Positions 34,121 to 43,413 of a stretch of 64,000 bases of DNA are shown here, one piece after another; within the stretch, counting starts at the first letter, position 1, and each line of letters begins with the position of its first letter. The DNA comes from Thermobaculum terrenum ATCC BAA-798. Lineage in GTDB: Bacteria; Chloroflexota; Chloroflexia; Thermobaculales; Thermobaculaceae. The stretch spans positions 124,001-188,000 of the forward strand of contig NC_013525.1 of assembly GCF_000025005.1 (NCBI RefSeq), written 5' to 3'. The notes beneath the pieces were generated by a model. The model saw only the letters and a program-made list of their open reading frames with translations, searched no databases and had not been told where the DNA came from. A program made the translations under genes and the position numbers.

Positions 34121-35163
34121 GCAAGTGGCTAAATGTCAAAAACCTCCTAGCTGTTCGATTGGATAACATAGGCGACGTCGTAATGACGGGACCAGCGCTA
34201 CGTGCGATAAAAGAAAACCTGCCCGAGACGAAGATCACCATGCTGCTCTCTCCCGGAGGAGCTAGTGCCGCCCCATTACTACCTTGGATCGATGAAGTTA
34301 TAGCGTGGAAATCTCTTTGGCAAGATCTAGGAGATCTGCCTTTTGATCCCGCTAGAGAGCTTGAATTAGTAGAAAAGCTTCGAGAACATGCCTTCGATGG
34401 AGCGATAATCTTCACCTCCTTCAGCCAGGATCCGCATGTTCCTGGTTATGTTTGCTACCTGGCTGGAATCCCACTGCGTGCAGGTGAATCCAAGGAATTC
34501 GGAGGGAGCGTGCTCACACATGAACTAAAGAGCGTCCCCGACAACGTCCATCAAGTCGAGAGAAATCTCAGGCTAATAGAGTCTCTAGGGTTCAAAGTAA
34601 GAGATCGCAGTCTAAAGATATTCATCGATGAAGAAGCATCTCTATCTGCCCATGAAAAGCTAGGATCAATGGGCATCAGAGTCGATGAAGGGTATGTGGT
34701 TATCCATCCTGGTGCAAGTGCAAGTGCTCGCAGATATCCCGTGGACAGATTCGCCGTGATAGCTCAGGAACTAACCAGGAAAGGCATACATGTGGTTGTA
34801 ACTGGTAGTGATAGGGAGCGTCTTTTGGTAGAGGAGATCGCAAATGCCGCACCGGAAGTCAAAACCCTGGTAGGGGTCACCTCACTATCTGAATATGCAG
34901 CAGTATTGAAGATGGCTAAGGCCGTGATATGCAATAACACCCTCCCGATGCATCTCTCAGATGCGCTAAGAGTGCCAGTTGTAGTTCTTTTCTCAGGCAC
35001 AGATGAGGAGAGTGCCTGGGGACCAAGAGATACCAGAGCCCTACTAATGAGGAAGCCTACTCCTTGCCACCCCTGTTATCTATTCAAATGCCCTATAGGC
35101 CAGCCCTGCTTAGACATACCAGCTCACGAGGTCTCCAAGGCCGTATTGAGGATCATCTCGTAA
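34117..35163 (+). CDS. GT9 family glycosyltransferase, copy 2
   Basis: A 348-residue GT9 transferase closely related to the preceding gene. It shares RLDNIGDVVMTGPALRAIKEN, the FDGAIIFTSF segment, NNTLPMHLSDALRVPVVVLF and the C-terminal four-cysteine motif CHPCYLFKCPIGQPCL. I set the start at the ATG at 34117 with AGGAGG five bases upstream; the frame is open further upstream but that part overlaps copy 1. The pair looks like a tandem duplication. Confidence 0.9.
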   Translation: MSKWLNVKNLLAVRLDNIGDVVMTGPALRAIKENLPETKITMLLSPGGASAAPLLPWIDEVIAWKSLWQDLGDLPFDPARELELVEKLREHAFDGAIIFTSFSQDPHVPGYVCYLAGIPLRAGESKEFGGSVLTHELKSVPDNVHQVERNLRLIESLGFKVRDRSLKIFIDEEASLSAHEKLGSMGIRVDEGYVVIHPGASASARRYPVDRFAVIAQELTRKGIHVVVTGSDRERLLVEEIANAAPEVKTLVGVTSLSEYAAVLKMAKAVICNNTLPMHLSDALRVPVVVLFSGTDEESAWGPRDTRALLMRKPTPCHPCYLFKCPIGQPCLDIPAHEVSKAVLRIIS

Positions 35164-35181
35164 TTCAAAACGGAGATCAAC

Positions 35182-36240
35182 ATGAATCATCCAGTTGCAC
35201 TCGACAACATAGAGAAAATAGCGATATTCAGAGCGTTGTTTCTAGGCGATCTGTTCTTTACTTTACCTGCATTCCGAGCACTAAGGGAGAGGTTCCCAAA
35301 CGCTGAAATAACCCTTATAGGATTGCCCTGGGCAAAAGAGTTCGTATCTAGATTCAGACATTATCTGGACCGGTTCCTCGAGTTCCCAGGATATCCAGGC
35401 ATCATTGAGGTGGATGTTAATCCCACCAGAACTCAAGAATTTCTTATACAGGCCAGAGACTACGGCTACGACCTGGCTATCCAGATGCAAGGCAATGGAA
35501 CAACCAGCAACGGTTTCGTTGCCGAATTAGGTGCCAGAATAAGCCTAGGACATGCCGTCAATGGAGACGACAGACTGACGATAAGTATCCCTTTTACCGA
35601 GAGACCAATCAAAAATGAGATATTGCGATGGCTAGATCTCGTAAGCCTGCTAGGTGCACACAGCACGCCAGACCTGGAGTTCCCTATATATCCACACGAA
35701 AGAGCTCGAGCCGAAGAGCTAATCCGGCCCGCCCTGTATAACAACGGTCCCATAGTCGGCATGCACATGGGTGCTAAAGAAGACATCAGGAGGTGGCCGG
35801 CACAGAGGTTTGGAGAGTTGGCAAAGATCCTAGTCAAGCTTTTTGATGCCACCATAGTACTTACTGGAACTTCCCAGGAAATAGGGCTTTCAAAGGAAGT
35901 AGAAGCAGCTGTTGGAAGCAACGTAGTCAATCTTATAGGCAAAACAGATTTAGGGACTTTCGCAGCGGTAGTATCCTCGATGGATCTTCTAGTTACCAAC
36001 GACACAGGAGCCTCACATATAGCAGCAGCCACTAGCACACCCAGCGTAGTCCTATTTGGGCCCACCACACCTGAGCAATTCGGGCCCATAAACCAGGATC
36101 TACATAAGGCAGTGAAAGCTTATGAGCACGTGCAATCCTACAGTGGTAGTCCTCTATGGGAGCTACCGGTTGAACCAGTGCTGGATGCATGTATCTACAT
36201 GCTCCAGAACTACTACGTAAAACCATCTACAGCATTTTGA
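35182..36240 (+). CDS. GT9 family glycosyltransferase, copy 3
   Basis: A 352-residue GT9 protein, more distant from copies 1 and 2. It has IFRALFLGDLFFTLPAFRALRE at the N-terminus and VTNDTGASHIAAATSTPSVVLFGPT in the C-terminal nucleotide-sugar site, and lacks the four-cysteine motif. GGAG lies six bases before the ATG. Three GT9 proteins in a row suggest sequential addition of heptose or related sugars to one glycan. Confidence 0.88.
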   Translation: MNHPVALDNIEKIAIFRALFLGDLFFTLPAFRALRERFPNAEITLIGLPWAKEFVSRFRHYLDRFLEFPGYPGIIEVDVNPTRTQEFLIQARDYGYDLAIQMQGNGTTSNGFVAELGARISLGHAVNGDDRLTISIPFTERPIKNEILRWLDLVSLLGAHSTPDLEFPIYPHERARAEELIRPALYNNGPIVGMHMGAKEDIRRWPAQRFGELAKILVKLFDATIVLTGTSQEIGLSKEVEAAVGSNVVNLIGKTDLGTFAAVVSSMDLLVTNDTGASHIAAATSTPSVVLFGPTTPEQFGPINQDLHKAVKAYEHVQSYSGSPLWELPVEPVLDACIYMLQNYYVKPSTAF

Positions 36241-36253
36241 GGTGTTTCTAGCG

Positions 36254-37198
36254 ATGCGTAGATACAAAATACTTTGTTGGCACATACATGGTAGCTATCT
36301 GGACGCTTTGGCACAAATAGACCAAGATTGGTACCTTCCAGTAACACCTGACAGAGGTGAAGGCTATGGTGGTAGACGTCCAGGAATGCCTCCATATGTA
36401 CGCGAGGTACCAGCAGAAGAAGTTAGGAACCTGGACTTGGACATAATAATATGCCAGACTCCCAAAAACTTTTACGAAGATATCCCTGCGATACTTAGCC
36501 CCGAACAACAAAAGTTACCTAAGATCTACCTAGAACACAACTGTCCGCGCCAGCATCCCACTGATACGAAGCATCCCATAGACGACCCTAATGTCCTTTT
36601 GGTACATGTAACCCACTTCAACAACCTTATGTGGGATAGCGGTAGAACGCCCACTATGGTTATTGAGCACAGCGTGGCTATCGACCCCTCCATAGAGTAT
36701 GTTGGCGACCGAGATAAAGGTATAACCGTAATCAACGAGATGAAACGCCGTGGACGTATCTCGGGCTACGACATCTTCTGCAAGGCTCGTGAAAGCGTTC
36801 CTTTGGACACTTGTGGCATAAAGAGCGAGGAGATAGGCGGACTAGGGGACATCAAGTACCGAGATCTGCATCGCTTGATGGCAAGATATCGCTTTCTGTT
36901 CAGTCCCATGAGGTACACCAGCTTGCCACTGGCGGTAATAGAAGCCATGACCATAGGTATGCCTGTGATAGCACTGGCCACCACGGAACTACCTACTATG
37001 ATACAGAACGACTACAACGGCTACGTATCTTGTGACGTCGAGTTCCTTATAGACAGAATGCTATTCCTTTTGAACAATCCCAAAGAGGCAAAAAGACTGG
37101 GGCAGAATGCAAAGTGCACTGCACAGGAGAGATTCAACTTAGATAGGTTCAGGAGGGATTGGAATAAAGCCTTCGATCTGGTAGCTGGAGGTCTATGA
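36254..37198 (+). CDS. glycosyltransferase, GT4-like
   Basis: A 314-residue GT-B type protein. The C-terminal half has SPMRYTSLPLAVIEAMTIGMPVIALATTELP, the nucleotide-sugar binding and conserved Glu region of group 1 transferases, followed by a GYVSCDVEFLIDRMLFLLNNP helix region. The N-terminal half, with HIHGSYLDALAQI and YGGRRPGMPPYV, is less typical. I chose the ATG at 36254, with AGGTG upstream; a GTG at 36242 is also in frame. It couples to the next transferase through ATGA. Donor and acceptor are unknown. Confidence 0.8.
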   Translation: MRRYKILCWHIHGSYLDALAQIDQDWYLPVTPDRGEGYGGRRPGMPPYVREVPAEEVRNLDLDIIICQTPKNFYEDIPAILSPEQQKLPKIYLEHNCPRQHPTDTKHPIDDPNVLLVHVTHFNNLMWDSGRTPTMVIEHSVAIDPSIEYVGDRDKGITVINEMKRRGRISGYDIFCKARESVPLDTCGIKSEEIGGLGDIKYRDLHRLMARYRFLFSPMRYTSLPLAVIEAMTIGMPVIALATTELPTMIQNDYNGYVSCDVEFLIDRMLFLLNNPKEAKRLGQNAKCTAQERFNLDRFRRDWNKAFDLVAGGL

Positions 37199-38502
37199 TG
37201 CACTTAGCTGAGCGACCAAAGGTTGCATTTATCAGTGAGCACGCAAGTCCAGCGGCCCTCCTTGGAGGTGTAGATGCAGGTGGGCAAAACGTGTACGTGG
37301 ATGAAATAAGTCGTAATCTAGGAGCAATGGGCATCAGTGTAGATATCTTTACTCGTCTGGACTCTCCAGAATCTCCAGGGGTGCGGAACTGGAGTAAAGG
37401 CGTAAGAATTATAAACGTGCCAGCGGGACCAAAACAGCACGTATTCAGAGACGATCTATGGACTCTTATGCCAGAGTTCACCCGAAACATGCTGGATTTT
37501 ATCAAGCGCAATAACATTCGATATGACCTAATTCATAGTAACTTCTGGATGTCTGGCTGGGCAGCTACCAAGCTGAAACATCGGGCTAACATCCCAATGA
37601 TCCATATATTTCACGCTATGGGTAAGACTAAGCGCAAACACCAGGGAGATATGGACACTAGTCCTACAGAGAGGATTACTATCGAGCAACTCGTAGCTTC
37701 GGAGGCGGACTACCTGATAGCCCAGTGCCCCAGCGAAAAGCTGGAACTAACCGAAGATTATGGAGTGGATCCTGCAAAGGTAGTAATAATCCCTTCAGCA
37801 GTCAACATAGAGAGGTTCCGCCCAATAGGTAAAGAAGCTGCGAGAACACTCATAGGACTAGATTGGCGAGGCCCTGTAATTGGGTATGTGGGACGCATCA
37901 TACCCAGGAAGGATGTTAGAAACATCGTACTGGCACTTCATAAGGTCATCACAAACAAACCAGATCTCAATCCATTGCTAATGTTAGTAGGTGGCGAGAC
38001 TAGAGAGCCCGACCCTAAGGCAACCCCTGAGATCGGAGTTCTCCAATCTATGATCTTGGAGCTGGGGTTGCAGGATAGGGTTATATTCATAGGCAAGAGA
38101 CAACCTGATGAGCTCTATGCCTACTATTCAGCCGCTGACTTAATAGTTACAACTCCTTGGTATGAGCCATTTGGATTAACACCACTTGAGGCTATGGCCT
38201 GCGGTAGGCCGGTAATAGGCTCTAATGTGGGAGGAATAGCTTTTACCGTATCAGATGGTGAGACTGGCTATCTTGTGCCTCCTAAGTCACCGGAGACGCT
38301 TGCCGCTCGCATCATAGAGCTCCTCGATAAAGATGATCTCAGGGAACGTATGGGCTCTAACGCCAGACATCGGGTGGTGAAGTTGTTTACCTGGGAAAGA
38401 GCAGCGGAGCTGACGGCCCAGTTGTACGTAAAAGCACTAAGCAAGAAACTTCACATCGCGAACACGGACTACAGAAAGGAGTCAGATTATGAATACAGAT
38501 AG
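37195..38502 (+). CDS. GT4 family glycosyltransferase
   Basis: A 435-residue retaining glycosyltransferase of family 4. The N-terminal GGVDAGGQNVYVDEISRNL resembles sucrose-phosphate-synthase or MshA-like enzymes. VIIPSAVNIERFRP and GYVGRIIPRKDVRNI open the second domain, and PWYEPFGLTPLEAMACGRPVIG is the EX7E donor site. The start overlaps the preceding stop as ATGA, and the 3' end overlaps the SDR gene by 14 bases. The donor sugar is unknown. Confidence 0.9.
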   Translation: MMHLAERPKVAFISEHASPAALLGGVDAGGQNVYVDEISRNLGAMGISVDIFTRLDSPESPGVRNWSKGVRIINVPAGPKQHVFRDDLWTLMPEFTRNMLDFIKRNNIRYDLIHSNFWMSGWAATKLKHRANIPMIHIFHAMGKTKRKHQGDMDTSPTERITIEQLVASEADYLIAQCPSEKLELTEDYGVDPAKVVIIPSAVNIERFRPIGKEAARTLIGLDWRGPVIGYVGRIIPRKDVRNIVLALHKVITNKPDLNPLLMLVGGETREPDPKATPEIGVLQSMILELGLQDRVIFIGKRQPDELYAYYSAADLIVTTPWYEPFGLTPLEAMACGRPVIGSNVGGIAFTVSDGETGYLVPPKSPETLAARIIELLDKDDLRERMGSNARHRVVKLFTWERAAELTAQLYVKALSKKLHIANTDYRKESDYEYR

Positions 38503-39232
38503 AACTCATATCCGCACGGTTATTATTACAGGAGCTGGAAGCGGCCTAGGTGAAGCCACAGCCTGCACCTTTGCTCAAGATGGGTTCAACGTTGCATGCC
38601 TAGATATCAATGAGCAAGCAGCTCAAAACGTCGCCAACAGACTGAATGAGAATGGAGCAAAGGCCATTGCTATCCGATGTGATGTATCAAAAGAAGATGA
38701 CGTATTCAGTGCAGTCCAAAAAACTTTCGATACCTTCCAGAGGATAGATGTTGTGGTCAACTGTGCAGCTGTGGACCATACACTCTCTGTCAGCGACATG
38801 ACTATAGCACAATGGGACCAGGTCATATCAGTGAACCTTAGGGGTCCTTTTTTGATAGCTAAGGCAGTGCTCCCAATTATGAAGAGTCAAAAATACGGAC
38901 ACATCGTCAACATAGCATCTACTGCAGCCACCAGGGCTTGGGCAAACGCCGCCGCTTATCATGCATCCAAATGGGGACTCAGAGGTTTCAGCAGAGCTCT
39001 AGGCGTAGAGGGACGTCCAGACAACATAAGGGTTACGAACGTTATTCCAGGAGGCATGAAGACTCACTTCTTCGATAGATTCGTTGAGCAAGGAATCCCT
39101 ATGCCAGATCCTGCCAACCTGCAGGACCCAGCAAATGTGGCCAAAGTCATACTCTTTGCGGTCAACATGCCTGAAGAGTCCTGCATGCAAGAGGTCATAG
39201 TTACACCACTTACCGAGACAAGCTGGCCCTAA
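38489..39232 (+). CDS. short-chain dehydrogenase/reductase
   Basis: A 247-residue classical SDR. The NAD(P) motif TGAGSGLGEA is near residue 14, NCAAV near 90, the catalytic Ser in NIASTAATRA, and YHASK carries the catalytic Tyr and Lys. It is FabG-like and too short to be the extended-SDR epimerase HldD. AGGAG lies seven bases before the ATG. Its place between glycosyltransferases and a heptose kinase suggests a sugar oxidoreductase acting on a nucleotide- or phospho-sugar, but this is inference. Confidence 0.88.
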   Translation: MNTDRTHIRTVIITGAGSGLGEATACTFAQDGFNVACLDINEQAAQNVANRLNENGAKAIAIRCDVSKEDDVFSAVQKTFDTFQRIDVVVNCAAVDHTLSVSDMTIAQWDQVISVNLRGPFLIAKAVLPIMKSQKYGHIVNIASTAATRAWANAAAYHASKWGLRGFSRALGVEGRPDNIRVTNVIPGGMKTHFFDRFVEQGIPMPDPANLQDPANVAKVILFAVNMPEESCMQEVIVTPLTETSWP

Positions 39233-39261
39233 TCCTTATAGCTTACGAGACCTTAGGTTTT

Positions 39262-40305
39262 ATGCAAGAGACTATATTTTCAAGAGCACCATTTAGAATA
39301 AGCTTTGCTGGCGGAGGTACAGATCTACCGGAATACTACGAAAAGTACGAAGGGGTCGTACTTAGCACTGCCATTGACAAGTATTGCTACACGATCCTGC
39401 GACAAAGCTTGGATGACAGCTTCCACTTGAAGTCTGCTATCGATGGGATAGTGTGGGAGTGTTTCCAAGGCATACCTAAAATATACACTGAAGATAGGCT
39501 GGCCATACAGAAGTCAGCCATTGCAACGTGCTACGAAGGCAAGCAAGCATTAGATATCTTCACAACCTCTGAGATACCTAGTGGCACTGGGCTGGGATCT
39601 TCAAGCGCACTGGCCGTATCCGTGCTGCAAGCGCTACTTACATCATCCAATGTGCCCTACAGTAAGTATGATTTAGCCGAAGCAGCATGTAGACTTGAGA
39701 TCGATGTGCTTAGATCCCCTATAGGCAAGCAGGACCAGTATGCATCGGCCTTTGGGGGACTAAATCTTATCTGGTTCTATAGGAATGAGACTCTGGTTGA
39801 GCCCATGCAAATAGCCCCTGAAAGGCTACGTTTGCTCGAAGATAATCTTCTCCTGTTCTATGTCGGAGGTACACGTAAAGCCTCTGAGATTCTAAGAGAG
39901 CAGAAACAAGCGACGCAATCAAACATGCAGACGCTAGACCACCTGCACCAGTTAAAACAATTGGCTCTAGATATGGCAAATAGCCTGCGTAGAGGCCAAA
40001 TGAACGAATTTGGTTCAATGTTGCACCATGCATGGGAGCTTAAGAAGGGCTTATCTGACAAGATCTCTAACCCACACATAGATGAGATCTATCAGCTCAC
40101 ACTCAAACTAGGAGCTCTGGGAGGAAAGCTAGCAGGGGCTGGTGGTGCTGGCTTCCTAATGCTCTACGTGCCGCAGACTAGCCAACCCAAGATAAAGGAC
40201 AAACTAGAAGCCTTCGGCGTTCGCGAGATGCCCTTTAGTTTCGACTTCGAAGGAGCTTGCTTACTTAAGTCAGGCTGGTTCATCGTAAGGAGCAATCAAA
40301 GATGA
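39262..40305 (+). CDS. hddA: GHMP kinase, D-glycero-alpha-D-manno-heptose-7-phosphate kinase-like
   Basis: A 347-residue GHMP kinase. RAPFRISFAGGGTDLPEYY at the N-terminus is the hallmark of HddA and related fucokinase-like enzymes, SGTGLGSSSALAVSVLQAL is the ATP loop near residue 111, and KLAGAGGAGFLMLYV is the C-terminal GHMP motif. HddA phosphorylates the alpha anomeric position of heptose-7-phosphate on the way to GDP-heptose. The guanylyltransferase HddC is not present. It overlaps the second gmhA as ATGA. L-fucose or a related sugar kinase role cannot be excluded. Confidence 0.85.
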   Translation: MQETIFSRAPFRISFAGGGTDLPEYYEKYEGVVLSTAIDKYCYTILRQSLDDSFHLKSAIDGIVWECFQGIPKIYTEDRLAIQKSAIATCYEGKQALDIFTTSEIPSGTGLGSSSALAVSVLQALLTSSNVPYSKYDLAEAACRLEIDVLRSPIGKQDQYASAFGGLNLIWFYRNETLVEPMQIAPERLRLLEDNLLLFYVGGTRKASEILREQKQATQSNMQTLDHLHQLKQLALDMANSLRRGQMNEFGSMLHHAWELKKGLSDKISNPHIDEIYQLTLKLGALGGKLAGAGGAGFLMLYVPQTSQPKIKDKLEAFGVREMPFSFDFEGACLLKSGWFIVRSNQR

Positions 40306-40919
40306 TTGATACGATCAAGGATTACTGGAACGGTATAACTGGATCAATACGAAAAGTTGATCTCAAGGCTATCGAAGCAGCGGCCTGGGAGATAATCTCA
40401 TGTCATAACAGCGGCAACAACATATACATCGTAGGTAATGGCGGGAGCGCTGCTACGGCTTCGCACTTTGCATGTGACCTGTCCAAAGGAGCAAGAGTTC
40501 CAGGACAAACTCCTTTCAGAGTATTATCACTTACAGATAATATGTCCTTGGTTACTGCCTGGGCTAATGATTCGTCCTTTGAACACGTATTTGCTGAACA
40601 ATTAAGACCAATGATCAGGCAAGGGGATCTATTGATAGTTATCAGCGCAAGCGGCAATTCTCCTAACGTAGTCTTTGCTGCCCAGGTAGCAAGGGATTTG
40701 GGAGCAAGGGTATTAGGACTTACAGGCAAAGATGGGGGCAAGCTGCGGAACATAGCAAATCTGACAATTACAGTGCCTACCGAGCATATTGAGCAGGTGG
40801 AAGATGCACATCTAGTCATGGCTCATTGTATATGCTTCTCAATTAGGGAATATCTTACTAACAAAACTATCAAAATAGAGGATAGCGCTTTGCAACAGGT
40901 ATTTCAGGCCAACATCTGA
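40302..40919 (+). CDS. gmhA: phosphoheptose isomerase-like SIS protein, copy 2
   Basis: A 205-residue single-SIS protein with GNGGSAATASHFACDLSKG near residue 46 and SASGNSPNVVFAAQVA near 110, and the EDAHLVMAHC helix. It is clearly different from copy 1 and resembles the GmhA partner of HddA in GDP-heptose loci. It ends the cluster; its stop codon lies inside a short palindrome, TGATCCCCGGGATCA. Confidence 0.88.
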   Translation: MIDTIKDYWNGITGSIRKVDLKAIEAAAWEIISCHNSGNNIYIVGNGGSAATASHFACDLSKGARVPGQTPFRVLSLTDNMSLVTAWANDSSFEHVFAEQLRPMIRQGDLLIVISASGNSPNVVFAAQVARDLGARVLGLTGKDGGKLRNIANLTITVPTEHIEQVEDAHLVMAHCICFSIREYLTNKTIKIEDSALQQVFQANI

Positions 40920-41026
40920 TCCCCGGGATCACCCCCAATAGACACAAAGCTCCATGGGTGGGCTTTAAAGTCCCACTTTATAAAAGGGGCTAGCCAAAAA
41001 CAGCAAAATTTCTTAGAATGCGGCTT

Positions 41027-41055
41027 GCAAGGGAAAAAGTCCTGCTTGCCTTTTT
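41027..41055 (+). terminator. terminator in the gap after the heptose cluster
   Basis: Stem GCAAG-GG/CC-CTTGC with a two-base bulge followed by C and TTTTT. An additional weak hairpin GTGGG/CCCAC followed by TTTA lies near 40957-40979. The 177-base gap shows no coding frame and should contain the promoter of the next operon. Confidence 0.55.
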
Positions 41056-41096
41056 ACCCGCAATGGGGCAAACATCAAACATGAAAGGAGGAGGCT

Positions 41097-42095
41097 ATGG
41101 GTAGACCAGTAACTCTCTTCACTGGCCAGTGGGCGGACCTTCCCCTGGAAGAGCTGGCTAAAAAGGTAAGTCAATGGGGATACGATGGGTTAGAGTTAGC
41201 CTGCTGGGGAGATCACTTCGAGGTCCAGAGAGCCCTCAAGGAGCCTGATTACGTACAGTCTAGATGGGAAATACTGAATCACTATGGTCTCAAATGCTTT
41301 GCGATAAGCAATCACTTGGTAGGGCAGGCAGTTTGTGATCCCATAGATTCCAGGCACAAGGCTATTTTGCCTCCACATGTGTGGGGTGATGGAGACCCAG
41401 AAGGCGTCAGACAGAGAGCTGCACAAGAAATGATGGATACAGCTCGTGCAGCTGCCAAGTTCGGAGTTACCCAGGTAAATGGCTTCACAGGTTCACCCAT
41501 CTGGCATTTACTCTACTCCTTCCCACCCAACGATTTCAATGAGATTGAAAAGGGTTATCAGGAATTCGCCGAGCGCTGGGGACCCATTATAGATGTATTT
41601 GAACAGGAAGGTGTAAAGTTCGGACTTGAGGTACACCCTACCGAGATAGCTTATGACTTCGTAACCACCAGGAAGGCTCTAGACGCGATAGGCAATAGGG
41701 AAGGGTTCGGGATAAACTTCGACCCCAGCCATTTTGCCCATCAGTTTCTCAATCCTGTGGACTTCATAGAGGAGTTCGCTGACCGCATCTACCACGTGCA
41801 CATCAAGGATTCCAAGAAATTCCTAGATGGCAGGAAGAGCATACTGGGATCGCATCTAAACTTCGGTGACAGGCGAAGAGGCTGGGACTTTGTCTCTCCT
41901 GGACATGGAGATGTTGATTTTGAGGCTATGATAAGAGCGCTGAACCGCATAGGCTACAACGGACCGCTTTCCGTAGAATGGGAAGACTCAGGCATGGACC
42001 GTGAGTGGGGTGCTCAGGACGCACTAGCCTTCGTGCGCAAGGTAGACTTCCCAGCTTCTGCTGTGGCTTTTGATGCAGCTTTCGCTCGAGAATAA
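41097..42095 (+). CDS. sugar phosphate isomerase/epimerase (xylose isomerase-like TIM barrel)
   Basis: A 332-residue TIM-barrel protein of the IolE/YcjR-like group. Metal ligands lie in [34 protein letters not shown] and [11 protein letters not shown]. Such enzymes isomerise or epimerise keto-sugars or inosose intermediates. AAAGGAGG lies just before the ATG. It leads a unit with a Gfo/Idh/MocA dehydrogenase and an SDR, the usual set for 3-keto-sugar or inositol-like catabolism. The substrate is unknown. Confidence 0.9.
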   Translation: MGRPVTLFTGQWADLPLEELAKKVSQWGYDGLELACWGDHFEVQRALKEPDYVQSRWEILNHYGLKCFAISNHLVGQAVCDPIDSRHKAILPPHVWGDGDPEGVRQRAAQEMMDTARAAAKFGVTQVNGFTGSPIWHLLYSFPPNDFNEIEKGYQEFAERWGPIIDVFEQEGVKFGLEVHPTEIAYDFVTTRKALDAIGNREGFGINFDPSHFAHQFLNPVDFIEEFADRIYHVHIKDSKKFLDGRKSILGSHLNFGDRRRGWDFVSPGHGDVDFEAMIRALNRIGYNGPLSVEWEDSGMDREWGAQDALAFVRKVDFPASAVAFDAAFARE

Positions 42096-42130
42096 ATTAC
42101 ACCTAACCAAAAACTCTAGGGAGTGCGAAC

Positions 42131-43321
42131 ATGTCTGAACAAGTAGGCTTCGTGACCATGGCTGGCCAAAGAGCTACCTCCAAGGCGCCAGAAGTAGGTG
42201 TAGGTATGCTCGGCTATGCATTTATGGGCAAGGCCCACACTAATGCTTTCAAGAAGCTGCCATACATAGTCTATCCACCACCAGCCATTCCCAGACTAGT
42301 GGCTATAGCTGGTCGAAATGAGGAGGCAGTCAAAGAGGCCGCTTCCAGGTACGGCTACGAAGGTTACTATACTGACTGGCGTCAGATGCTTGACGACGAT
42401 CGTATCCAGCTATTCGATAACGGAGGCCCGAACTATGCCCATGCCGAGCCTTGTATAGCGGCAGCACAGAAGGGCAAGCATATCCTGTGCGAAAAGCCTC
42501 TGGCACGAAACGCCCAAGAAGCTAAGGCGATGCTGGATGCGGTCAATCAAGCAGGCGTCAAGGCGATGGTGGGCTTTAACTATAGATTCGTGCCAGCAGT
42601 ACGCCTGGCTTATGAAATGATTAAGAACGGCGAGCTAGGAGAGATCTATCACTTCAGGGCAGTGTACCTCCAGGAGTGGATCACAGATCCAGAATTCCCG
42701 TACATATGGAGACTAGATAAGGAACTTGCAGGCAGCGGTGCGCTGGGAGACCTTGGCGCACATATAATCGACCTTGGCCGTCATCTGATCGGCGAGGTTA
42801 AGTCCGTGATGGCCATGACCAGAACCTTCATTCCAGAGCGCAACGACCCCGAGACAGGTCAGCGGCGTAAGGTAGAGGTGGATGATGCGTTCGAGGCCGT
42901 AGTAGAGTTTGAGAACGGAGCTGTTGGCACCCTGGAGGCTTCCAGGTTTGCTACAGGTAGAAAGAACCACCAAGTGTTCGAGATAAATGGCTCCAAGGGA
43001 TCTATAAGGTTCAACTTGGAGAGATTGAACGAACTGGAAGTATACCGGACCGATGCTCCTAAGCATACTCAAGGCTTCACGGATGTACTCGTTACAGAGA
43101 GCTATCATCCCTTCTGGTCCAACTGGTGGCCTCACGGCCACATAATCGGTTGGGAGCATACCTTTGTACATGAGATAGCTCACCTCCTAGATTGTATAGT
43201 GAACGATAAGGACATAGCTCCTTACGGGGCCACCTTCGAAGATGGTTACCGCAATGCAGTGATATGCGATGCAATTCTTCAATCCGCTGAGGAGGGCAAG
43301 AGGGTAGAAGTAACCTTCTAG
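42131..43321 (+). CDS. Gfo/Idh/MocA family oxidoreductase
   Basis: A 396-residue NAD(P)-dependent sugar dehydrogenase. A Rossmann N-terminus (VGVGMLGYAFMGKAHTNAF), the EKPLARN motif with the catalytic Lys near residue 120, and the GDLGAHIIDLGRHLIG segment of the C-terminal domain are present. AGGGAG lies seven bases before the ATG. It is the second gene of the isomerase-dehydrogenase-SDR unit; members oxidise C3 of sugars or inositols. Confidence 0.92.
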   Translation: MSEQVGFVTMAGQRATSKAPEVGVGMLGYAFMGKAHTNAFKKLPYIVYPPPAIPRLVAIAGRNEEAVKEAASRYGYEGYYTDWRQMLDDDRIQLFDNGGPNYAHAEPCIAAAQKGKHILCEKPLARNAQEAKAMLDAVNQAGVKAMVGFNYRFVPAVRLAYEMIKNGELGEIYHFRAVYLQEWITDPEFPYIWRLDKELAGSGALGDLGAHIIDLGRHLIGEVKSVMAMTRTFIPERNDPETGQRRKVEVDDAFEAVVEFENGAVGTLEASRFATGRKNHQVFEINGSKGSIRFNLERLNELEVYRTDAPKHTQGFTDVLVTESYHPFWSNWWPHGHIIGWEHTFVHEIAHLLDCIVNDKDIAPYGATFEDGYRNAVICDAILQSAEEGKRVEVTF

Positions 43322-43351
43322 ATCATTGCAGCACAAAGCATATAGGAGTAG

Positions 43352-43379
43352 AGGGGATGGCGAGGTCTCGCCATCCCCT
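43352..43379 (+). terminator. near-perfect palindrome between MocA-type and SDR genes
   Basis: 13-base arms AGGGGATGGCGAG and CTCGCCATCCCCT around a two-base loop, with no T-run. It may act as a weak terminator or as an mRNA-stabilising hairpin between the second and third genes of the unit. Confidence 0.5.
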
Positions 43380-43413
43380 TATGGTAACTAGAACTTTATT
43401 GTGGAGGGCCTAT

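Noticed and set aside
38489-39232. SDR considered as the missing heptose epimerase HldD
   Set aside because: It is a 247-residue classical SDR with FabG-like catalytic spacing, whereas HldD is an extended SDR of about 310 residues or more.
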